From Seribacter sulfatis (GTDB taxonomy: Bacteria > Verrucomicrobiota > Verrucomicrobiia > Opitutales > Seribacteraceae), in the NCBI RefSeq assembly GCF_964187635.1, contig NZ_CAXLMO010000097.1, forward strand, positions 1-12,787: a DNA stretch of 12,787 nt, given 5' to 3'. Within the stretch, counting starts at the first letter, position 1. Every line of letters begins with the position of its first letter. The position numbers and the translations under genes were made by a program. Under the pieces are notes generated by a model. The model did not search any database, was not told where the DNA came from, and worked only from the letters and a program-made list of their open reading frames with translations. This document shows, piece by piece, positions 1-5,737 of the stretch.

Positions 1-186
1 GTAAAAGCGGGCACTTCAATGAGAACAGAAAAGTGGTCTTACCTAAAATACAAAGATGGAAGTGAGGAACTGTACGACATGAAAAAAGACCCGAAGCAAT
101 TTAAAAATCTGGCCAAGACTCCATCCTTTAAAAATAGACTTTTTCTACAAGAGAAACTTTTTATTCAAAGAACAAAGCCACTCTAA
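1..186 (+). CDS. Sulfatase, C-terminal fragment (5' end outside window)
   Basis: The frame is open from the first base and gives 61 residues before a TAA stop. It contains the typical end of type I sulfatases of the iduronate-2-sulfatase kind: an RTEKWSYLKY strand, then an EELYDMKKDP turn and a KNLA helix start (general form RT..W.Y..Y..G.EELYDL..DP.E..NLA). In this family that segment closes the C-terminal subdomain next to the active site, and the enzymes usually hydrolyse sulfate esters of algal or animal polysaccharides outside the cytoplasm. Catalytic residues, signal peptide and start all lie to the left of the window, so substrate class cannot be judged. The next gene converges on it after 29 bp that show no convincing terminator stem. 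The family call is fairly secure; the exact sulfatase type is not. Confidence 0.82.
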   Translation, partial: VKAGTSMRTEKWSYLKYKDGSEELYDMKKDPKQFKNLAKTPSFKNRLFLQEKLFIQRTKPL

Positions 187-215
187 ACTACATAGGAAGA
201 GTATCCATTTGCATT

Positions 216-1127
216 CTATTCTATCTCCTGTGCCGCCATCATAAATAGATCGGCAAATGCATTGACTGTATCTTCGATCGGTTTGGCGTATCCACCCCCC
301 ATAAAAATGAGCATTCCTTTGCCCATTTTTCGACGCCAGTCAAAGACTCGTTGATTACGTTTGCTCATTCCTGCGCGGCTTAAGTTCAAAAGTCCAAGAG
401 CATCGGAGGCCAATCCATCGACACCTGCCTGGAAAAAAATAAGGTCGAAATGTTCTCTTTCCAATTGCTCCAAAACTGAGTCGAGAACTTGGAGGTATTC
501 TTCATCTTCCGTCCCATCCTTAAAGCCATGATCTAAATCGCTTGTTTTTTTACGAAATGGAAAATTGTTCTGTCCATGTAGAGAAACTGTAATTACCCGG
601 TCATCCCCGGCAAAAATATCTGCGGTTCCATCGCCTTGATGTACATCTAAATCCAAAATTAGAATCCGCTCTATATTCTCTTTTTGCAGTGCAACCTCCG
701 CAGCAACGGCAAGGTCGTTAAAAATACAATACCCCGCCCCTTCGCTTTTAAATGCGTGGTGTGTTCCACCAGCCATGTTCCCGGCAAGCACTGCTCCATT
801 TAACAACTCATCTAATCCATCCAATGCACCGCCCACTAATCGCAGAGTTCGTGGAACAATTTCAGGCTTCCAGGGTTTAAGCCCTATTCTACGCACCTCT
901 TTTTCACTAAGATTTCCTTCGAGAAATCGATCAATAAAACTTTCTTCATGGACCAATAAAAGCTCATCTCTACTCGCTAATCTAGGCTCCCTTATTCGAA
1001 TCTTATTCTCTCTATTGAGTAATGATATTTTCTCTGCAAGTAAGCGATATCGGTCGACCGGAAAACGAGCAGTTCGATCTAAACCGTCGGAATATAACGG
1101 ATGGTAATAAAGTGAAAAGGTAGACAT
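216..1127 (-). CDS. Histone-deacetylase-family zinc hydrolase (class IV-like)
   Basis: This 303-residue protein is the usual length for bacterial deacetylases of the arginase/deacetylase fold. The key residues are visible in order: the paired histidines in GGTHHA (H123, H124), the DLDVHQGDG block with zinc ligands D161 and H163, the third zinc ligand D237 in QAGVDGLASD, and the transition-state tyrosine Y280 in MGGGYA. The active site therefore looks intact. The N-terminal pattern (YHPLYSDG, then RFPVDRYRLL) and the HQGDG form resemble the HDAC11-like, class IV branch more than AcuC. Bacterial members may remove acyl groups from protein lysines, polyamines or small amides; the substrate cannot be read from sequence. 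No signal peptide is visible, so it is cytoplasmic. The start ATG at 1127 lacks a Shine-Dalgarno sequence but is preceded by a promoter-like pair. It is transcribed divergently from the ADP-ribosylglycohydrolase-like gene. Confidence 0.92.
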   Translation of the reverse strand: MSTFSLYYHPLYSDGLDRTARFPVDRYRLLAEKISLLNRENKIRIREPRLASRDELLLVHEESFIDRFLEGNLSEKEVRRIGLKPWKPEIVPRTLRLVGGALDGLDELLNGAVLAGNMAGGTHHAFKSEGAGYCIFNDLAVAAEVALQKENIERILILDLDVHQGDGTADIFAGDDRVITVSLHGQNNFPFRKKTSDLDHGFKDGTEDEEYLQVLDSVLEQLEREHFDLIFFQAGVDGLASDALGLLNLSRAGMSKRNQRVFDWRRKMGKGMLIFMGGGYAKPIEDTVNAFADLFMMAAQEIE

Positions 1128-1137
1128 ATAATTGTAA

Positions 1138-1165
1138 ATTGTATTCCCGTTCTGCTATTTGTCCA
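1138..1165 (-). promoter_or_regulatory. Possible sigma70-type promoter for the deacetylase gene
   Basis: Reading the minus strand, TGGACA (1165-1160) is followed after 16 bp by TACAAT (1143-1138); a second TACAAT lies at 1136-1131. Each hexamer is one or two bases from consensus. The start codon at 1127 would be only a few bases from the expected transcription start, so the mRNA would be nearly leaderless, which fits the absence of a Shine-Dalgarno site. The hexamers are in a 66-bp AT-rich divergent spacer, where chance matches are common. Confidence 0.35.
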
Positions 1166-1193
1166 TCATCAGTATTAGAAGTAGTATTGAAAT

Positions 1194-2180
1194 ATGAGTT
1201 TTCAAAATGCATTCTTGGGGTCTTTAGTTGCAGATGCGGTTTCTATGCCGGTTCATTGGTATTACAATACACGGGGAATTGACGAAGATTATCCAGACTT
1301 CGATCATTACATTGCCCCCAAAAACCCTCACCCCGATAGCATTCTTTGGCGCTCCCGCTATCAACCAATTGGAGAGAAAGACGATATTCTGCGCGAACAA
1401 TCCAAGTATTGGGGAAAAAGAGGTGTTCATTATCATCAATTTCTCAGACCGGGAGAAAATACACTCAATTTAAAATTAGCCTGCGAACTCTATCGTACTA
1501 TTATCAAGAACGGGGAATATGATCCGGATACCTGGCTCGAACGGTATGCCGAAGTTATGCTAACCCCCGGTTGGCATTTAGATACCTATGCGGAAGAATA
1601 CCACCGTGCCTTTTTTACTCATTATGCAAGGGGTAAAAAACTATCCAATTGTGGAATTGAAGATATCCACATTGGTGGACTCAGCCTCATCCCTGCCTTA
1701 CTCGCCGGATTAGAAGCAGTGGACCAAACTGACGAGGAACACCTTTTTCAATCTGTGCACAACTTGGTAAAACATACACATTCCCACCCACACACACTCA
1801 CATCTGCCCGTAATCTAACCCAAATTTTAATTGAACTATCCAAAAGAGCAGAAATTCGTAATGTTCTGAACACCTTTCGGATGTCCGATGTGCCTCTCAA
1901 CAAGATAAAAGCATGGGAAAATATGCCCGACCGTAAAGTCGTGGGAGAAACCTTAAGCACGGCTTGTTATTTACCGGAGTCTTTTACTGCCGCACTCTAT
2001 TTTGCCTGGAAATATTCTGATGATTTTTCTCTCGCCGTTCTCGCCAATGCAAAGGTGGGCGGAGATAATTGTCACCGGGGCGTGGTAGTCGGATCAATTG
2101 TGGCAATGCAAACCGGGATTCCAGAGAAATGGTTACGCGATTTAAAATGTATGGATGAATTACGCTGCGATCAGTCCTAG
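1194..2180 (+). CDS. ADP-ribosylglycohydrolase-superfamily protein with divergent metal motifs
   Basis: This 328-residue all-helical protein fits the ARH/DraG family, whose members remove ADP-ribose from proteins using two magnesium ions. The N-terminus NAFLGSLVADAVSMP matches the family opening G..GDA.G.P, with Ala in place of the usual Gly before Asp. The two metal-binding motifs are changed. Where typical members have TDDT, this protein has GENTLN (residues 87-92). Where they have GGDTDT near the C-terminus, it has GGDNCHRG (289-296), keeping the first Asp (D291) but placing Cys and His at the next ligand positions. A histidine-rich stretch around residues 194-200 (HTHSHPH) is also notable. 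No signal peptide is seen. The ATG at 1194 is the only start that gives the conserved N-terminus, and it has no Shine-Dalgarno site. The family is clear; catalytic activity as a classical hydrolase is doubtful. Confidence 0.85.
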   Translation: MSFQNAFLGSLVADAVSMPVHWYYNTRGIDEDYPDFDHYIAPKNPHPDSILWRSRYQPIGEKDDILREQSKYWGKRGVHYHQFLRPGENTLNLKLACELYRTIIKNGEYDPDTWLERYAEVMLTPGWHLDTYAEEYHRAFFTHYARGKKLSNCGIEDIHIGGLSLIPALLAGLEAVDQTDEEHLFQSVHNLVKHTHSHPHTLTSARNLTQILIELSKRAEIRNVLNTFRMSDVPLNKIKAWENMPDRKVVGETLSTACYLPESFTAALYFAWKYSDDFSLAVLANAKVGGDNCHRGVVVGSIVAMQTGIPEKWLRDLKCMDELRCDQS

Positions 2181-2202
2181 TGCCCCCCCCTATTTGCAAC
2201 CA

Positions 2203-3711
2203 TCAGAATAATTCGAGCTGGCCGTTGTTTTTTGGTTTATTTTTTCGGGGAATCTTTTTTTGCGAACCATGAGTTTGTAGAGTCTTACTCGATTGAAGCC
2301 TTCCCTCGTCACTCTTTCGTATCAAATAGATTTGATCTTTCATTTTCTTGGACCGAACAGATTGGTTCACAATAGGTCGAATGTATTCTGGGATGTTACA
2401 TTCTTCTGCGTGGGCAATTTCTACAGGGGTACGATTCACCAATTCAGGAACCCACCTTTTAACAAATTGTGCTGTGGGGTCGTGATCAAGAAATTGCTTC
2501 GACGGGCTGTAAACCCGCAAGGCATTAATCCCAATCACACCGGCCTGCATCTGGATTTGAGAAAGATGAATCCCAGGTTCATAATCAGTAAATAAGCGGG
2601 CTAATGGTTTGTGAATGGTACGCCAGGACAAATGAAGCCCAAAACAGGCAAAGCTTACTAACATTGCCCGCATGCGGAAATTCATAAAGCCGGTTTCATT
2701 TAAACAACGCATACATGCATCCACCATGGGATATCCCGTTTTCCCTGCTAACCAGGAGTCCAAGAGTTCAGGATTATCCTCATATTCTAAATTCTCATAA
2801 GCCCGATTAAGCACACGCACTTCCATATCGGAAACTGATTCTAATCGTTGAATAAAATGATCTCTCCAGTAAAGCCGTGATTCAAAAGCACGGAGACTGC
2901 GCTTCCATAAAGTACGGCCATTTTCTTCGTCTAATTCATTCCGCTTCAATTCCAATTGGGAGAATATACTACGCAGGCTAATGGTACCCCAGGCCAAATG
3001 AACAGAAAGCCTCGAACCATTTTGAAAAGCCTTATTGGGAGATGAAATACCACCCGAGTAATAATAAGCACGAGAGCCAAAAAAACTTCCCAATGTGGCC
3101 CAGGCATTTTTTTCATTCACTTTCTGAAGAGCCGGCAGCATGGAACAACCGGAAAATTTGGGCAATCGAGTACCCAGTTCATTCCAGCTCCACTTACGAA
3201 TTGGTACACTCCTAGTCAAAGGACTTCGAATTTGTTTCGGGCTCGGAATTGGTTTCGTTTTTCTCAGATCCAAGGAAGTAGAATTCTTTCGGCGCATTTG
3301 AGCATTCCCACCGCGTAAAACTGAATTCTGGCTAATTTCAGTCCAGATAATACCCCGCATTTTACACCAACGGGCCACTTCGCGATCTCGCTGAAAACTA
3401 ATCAAGTTTCCAGTTTCTTCATGGGAATAAAGATGGGTGAACGAATATTTTTTTAACAAATTGTCTAACTCATTTGTTACTTCGCCACAGGCCACCCATA
3501 TATTTGATCCTCTTACATTAAGTTCTTCAGTCAGTCCCTCCAACGCCTGCCATTGTGCTTGAAAATGGAAAATAGAATAATCTCCTGAATCTACAATTTT
3601 TGGCTCCCAGCAAAAAAAAGGGGTCACCTCTCCCCCGTTCAAAATCGCCCGTGAAAGGCATTCATTATCAGAAACTCTGAAATCCCGCTTTACCCACCAA
3701 ACCGAGTTCAT
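2203..3711 (-). CDS. Photolyase/cryptochrome-family FAD protein
   Basis: This 502-residue protein has the N-terminal alpha/beta antenna domain (about residues 1-130, starting VWWVKRDFRVSDN) and the helical FAD-binding domain (about 200-440). Family motifs are SRLSVHLAWGTISLR (233-247), YWRDHF (281-286), GKTGYPMVDACMRCL (323-337), FRMRAMLVSF (345-354) and VYSPSKQ...DHDP (400-411). The family repairs UV-induced pyrimidine dimers with light or acts as a photoreceptor. Aligned by eye to E. coli photolyase, W306, W359, N378 and W382 correspond to Y310, W363, H382 and I386, so the classical Trp electron chain is altered. After residue 445 comes a basic, probably disordered tail ending in QLELF, which resembles a beta-clamp-binding peptide. 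The ATG overlaps the stop of the DUF2256 gene by 4 bp (ATGA), placing it third in a coupled operon. Lesion type, or a signalling role, cannot be decided from sequence. Confidence 0.93.
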   Translation of the reverse strand: MNSVWWVKRDFRVSDNECLSRAILNGGEVTPFFCWEPKIVDSGDYSIFHFQAQWQALEGLTEELNVRGSNIWVACGEVTNELDNLLKKYSFTHLYSHEETGNLISFQRDREVARWCKMRGIIWTEISQNSVLRGGNAQMRRKNSTSLDLRKTKPIPSPKQIRSPLTRSVPIRKWSWNELGTRLPKFSGCSMLPALQKVNEKNAWATLGSFFGSRAYYYSGGISSPNKAFQNGSRLSVHLAWGTISLRSIFSQLELKRNELDEENGRTLWKRSLRAFESRLYWRDHFIQRLESVSDMEVRVLNRAYENLEYEDNPELLDSWLAGKTGYPMVDACMRCLNETGFMNFRMRAMLVSFACFGLHLSWRTIHKPLARLFTDYEPGIHLSQIQMQAGVIGINALRVYSPSKQFLDHDPTAQFVKRWVPELVNRTPVEIAHAEECNIPEYIRPIVNQSVRSKKMKDQIYLIRKSDEGRLQSSKTLQTHGSQKKIPRKNKPKNNGQLELF

Positions 3712-3863
3712 TGGTCTACTTTAGGCTTGGATGCTTTTCGACATTTATCGGAACAATAAACGATTTGATCCCAGATTTTCCTGGATTCCCATTTTTTGCG
3801 GTTCTCAAATGACCGGTTACAAACGGGGCAGATTTTCGTGAGTCGTAATCGCCAAGGCTTCAT
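3708..3863 (-). CDS. DUF2256 small zinc-ribbon protein
   Basis: This gene encodes 51 residues. It carries a CPVC pair (C12, C15) and a CSDKC pair (C37, C41), separated by a basic, tryptophan-containing segment (NRKKWESRKIWDQIVY). That is the pattern of DUF2256, a short zinc-ribbon-like family often found beside cryptochrome/photolyase genes. Its molecular role is unknown; nucleic-acid or protein binding would suit the basic zinc ribbon, but that is inference. The start at 3863 is chosen because its ATG shares one base with the TGA stop of the upstream membrane protein gene (TGATG), and it gives the typical family length. A longer in-frame reading from 4016 would run through the coding region of that upstream gene. 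Its own TGA stop overlaps the photolyase ATG by 4 bp, so the three products are probably made together. Confidence 0.88.
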   Translation of the reverse strand: MKPWRLRLTKICPVCNRSFENRKKWESRKIWDQIVYCSDKCRKASKPKVDQ

Positions 3864-4285
3864 CAATATTGGTAGTAAGAAAGAAATACAATCAATGTCC
3901 AAAGAACCGTTCGATACCAATTTGTGGAAACTAGTCGGTCGATCAAAAAAACATCCTTTCCCGACTTGGATAATTTTTGATGGCAGGGAGCAGAAACTAA
4001 AAATGTAAATATCCAAACTGACAAAACACAGAAAAACTTGAGCCAGACCGTGGTATTACCTATGAAAAAGCAAGCAGCAGCCGATTCAAAAAGTTGTGCG
4101 ATCATCAACGGTAGTACAAAATAAGCAATCCGCTTACAGTAAATTGCATGCCATCGTGGAAATGCATCGATCGAAACCACGGCTAAGACAGGATAAATGA
4201 TTACCTGCACAAGCCAGATTAAAATACACAACGCAAAATCAATTGCCAGAATATGTTCGTGGATAAATTCGAGGATTAAATTCAT
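3863..4285 (-). CDS. Four-helix integral membrane protein of unknown function, first gene of photolyase operon
   Basis: The product has 140 residues with about four hydrophobic helices (roughly 11-37, 53-75, 80-99 and 123-139). Between them lie polar motifs that look conserved in character: FPRWHAIYCKRI (42-53) after the first helix, APCHQKLSKSGKD (99-111) and LVSTNWYRTVLW (118-129) before the last. I do not recognise a named domain with confidence. The His, Arg and Trp residues at the membrane edges could line a cofactor or ligand pocket, but no heme or retinal signature is evident. Its stop overlaps the DUF2256 start by one base, and DUF2256 overlaps the photolyase gene, so it is very likely co-translated with them. 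It may act in the same light or UV response. The ATG at 4285 has no Shine-Dalgarno site and is preceded by the 70-bp divergent spacer. Confidence 0.8.
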   Translation of the reverse strand: MNLILEFIHEHILAIDFALCILIWLVQVIIYPVLAVVSIDAFPRWHAIYCKRIAYFVLPLMIAQLFESAAACFFIGNTTVWLKFFCVLSVWIFTFLVSAPCHQKLSKSGKDVFLIDRLVSTNWYRTVLWTLIVFLSYYQY

Positions 4286-4319
4286 GAAATATTGCTAAAA
4301 AGACTTAATGGTTTTGTCA

Positions 4320-4346
4320 TATCGGTAAAATATAAGTAGACCGATA
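4320..4346. promoter_or_regulatory. Inverted repeat in the divergent spacer, possible operator
   Basis: TATCGGT at 4320-4326 and its exact complement ACCGATA at 4340-4346 flank 13 bp that include TATAAG (4331-4336), a good match to a -10 hexamer for the rightward esterase operon. The only intergenic DNA between the photolyase operon and the esterase/ABC operon is 4286-4355, so a regulator bound here could control one or both. The stem is AT-rich with a long loop and no T-tract, so it does not look like a terminator. A 7-bp match in 70 bp could occur by chance, so this is tentative. Confidence 0.35.
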
Positions 4347-4355
4347 AGCTTTCCA

Positions 4356-5066
4356 ATGACAAATCTACATTCAATATTTCGGTTTCAGTTGAGAATATAT
4401 CTTTTTTGGATCCCCCTGCTCGCCCTGGCTTCCTGTGGGGAAGAAATTTCCAGCGTTAATAAACCCGTAACTCAAAAGAAAAGTACAGCACCGGAAAGTT
4501 TCAAGATTTTGATTCTGGGGGATTCTCTGACCGAGGGATACGGGGTCATGGAGAGTGAAGCATATCCCTTAATTTTAGAAAAAAAGTTAAACCTCGACTC
4601 AGGGGAGAGTTCAAAAAGGAATTTTCAGGTTATTAATGGTGGAATAAGTGGAGCCACCACGAGTGGGGGGGTATCCCGAATTAATTGGCTATTACAATCA
4701 AATCCTGACTTTTTGATATTGGCACTGGGAGGAAATGATGGGTTGCGCGGAATTCCAATCGAAAAAATTAAAGAAAACCTGATCAAAGTAGTAGTTGCCG
4801 CCCAAAGTAATAATATCCCCGTTTTATTAGCCGGCATGAAAATCCCGCCCAATTATGGAATTGAATACAGTGAGTCATTTACGAATTTATATTCTCAGAT
4901 TTCTAAGGAGTACAATATTGCAATGATTCCTTTTTTACTCCAAGGCGTGGGGGGAGAACCTAGCATGAATCTCCCCGACCGAATCCACCCCAATCCGAAA
5001 GGCCATGAAATCATTGCCAAAACTGTCCACCAATATTTGGTAAAAGAACTTTTAACTACTCAATGA
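4356..5066 (+). CDS. tesA: Lipoprotein SGNH/GDSL esterase, TesA-like
   Basis: This 236-residue protein has an N-terminal hydrophobic signal ending in a lipobox LASC (residues 24-27), so lipidation at C27 is expected. A polar linker (about 28-47) precedes the SGNH hydrolase domain. Block I is ILGDSLTEGYG with nucleophile S57. The oxyanion Gly lies in NGGISGATTSGG (94-105). Block III is GGND with N127. Block V is DRIHP with D208 and H211. All four catalytic blocks are intact. The family (TesA, arylesterase, lysophospholipase L1) cleaves thioesters and esters of fatty acyl chains in the periplasm. E. coli TesA is soluble and periplasmic, whereas here the enzyme appears to be membrane-anchored. 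It overlaps the next gene, an ABC ATPase, by 4 bp (ATGA), giving the tesA-ybbA-ybbP arrangement. The ATG at 4356 begins a plausible signal peptide but has no Shine-Dalgarno site. Confidence 0.9.
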   Translation: MTNLHSIFRFQLRIYLFWIPLLALASCGEEISSVNKPVTQKKSTAPESFKILILGDSLTEGYGVMESEAYPLILEKKLNLDSGESSKRNFQVINGGISGATTSGGVSRINWLLQSNPDFLILALGGNDGLRGIPIEKIKENLIKVVVAAQSNNIPVLLAGMKIPPNYGIEYSESFTNLYSQISKEYNIAMIPFLLQGVGGEPSMNLPDRIHPNPKGHEIIAKTVHQYLVKELLTTQ

Positions 5067-5737
5067 GCTCCATTATTTCACTCCGCAAGATCTCGAAAAC
5101 TTACTTTCAGGGCAGTCAAAAAATTGAAGTTTTAAAACAACTCAACCTCGAGATCGAATCAAACGAATGCGTCGCGATTTTGGGGCAAAGTGGGAGTGGA
5201 AAGTCGACCCTGCTCTCTCTCCTGGCCGGTCTGGATAATCCAGAACTCGGAACCGTTTCAATCTGTGGGCAGGATTTAGCCAAGCTTTCTCAAGATGAAT
5301 TAAGTCAGTTTCGTTCTAAAAACATGGGTATTGTATTTCAACAGTACCACCTAATGAACAACCTGACCGCTCTCGAGAATGTAGGGATTCCTCTCGAACT
5401 GCAGAAAGTCAATCATTTCGAATCGGCTGCTCGCGAAGCCTTAAAAATGGTGGGACTATCCCATCGACTAGCTCATTTCCCCGCTCAACTATCGGGGGGA
5501 GAATGTCAACGAGTGGCAATTGCCCGGGCAATTATTAGCGAACCTAAACTCATACTCGCCGATGAACCGTCGGGTAATTTGGATGATAATACGGGCAAAG
5601 AAATAATGGATTTGCTCTTTCGACTCTGCCGGGATCGGGGGCAAACATTGATACTGGTAACTCATAACCACGAATTAGCCAAAGCCTGCGATCGAACTTT
5701 GATTCTGAAGGCAGGAAAATTTCAAGCCACCAAATAA
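5063..5737 (+). CDS. ybbA: ABC transporter ATP-binding protein, YbbA/LolD type
   Basis: This 224-residue nucleotide-binding domain has the full set of motifs: Walker A GQSGSGKST (41-49), a Q-loop in VFQQYHL (91-97), signature LSGGE (143-147), Walker B LILADE with catalytic E168, a D-loop (SGNLD) and the switch histidine H201. The QQYHLMNNLTALENV segment and the short length are typical of the MacB/LolD/YbbA group, which powers FtsX-type permeases by mechanotransmission rather than classical substrate translocation. It starts inside the last codons of the esterase gene (4-bp overlap), and its stop shares one base with the permease start, so all three are translationally coupled. It should work at the inner face of the cytoplasmic membrane as a homodimer with the 853-residue permease encoded next. 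Confidence 0.95.
   Translation: MSSIISLRKISKTYFQGSQKIEVLKQLNLEIESNECVAILGQSGSGKSTLLSLLAGLDNPELGTVSICGQDLAKLSQDELSQFRSKNMGIVFQQYHLMNNLTALENVGIPLELQKVNHFESAAREALKMVGLSHRLAHFPAQLSGGECQRVAIARAIISEPKLILADEPSGNLDDNTGKEIMDLLFRLCRDRGQTLILVTHNHELAKACDRTLILKAGKFQATK

Noticed and set aside
2203..3711. Iron-sulfur photolyase (FeS-BCP/PhrB type)
   Set aside because: The four cysteine ligands of that class are not seen at suitable positions, and the motifs follow the classical photolyase/cryptochrome layout.
3708..4016. Longer 102-residue version of the DUF2256 gene
   Set aside because: The first 51 residues would be read out of frame through the membrane protein gene. The ATG at 3863, sharing a base with the upstream stop, gives the usual family length.
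4665..4671. Run of seven G in the esterase gene, and similar C runs at 2183-2190 and 9745-9751, as possible phase-variation tracts
   Set aside because: The runs are short and both coding frames are intact. Slippage cannot be inferred from one sequence.
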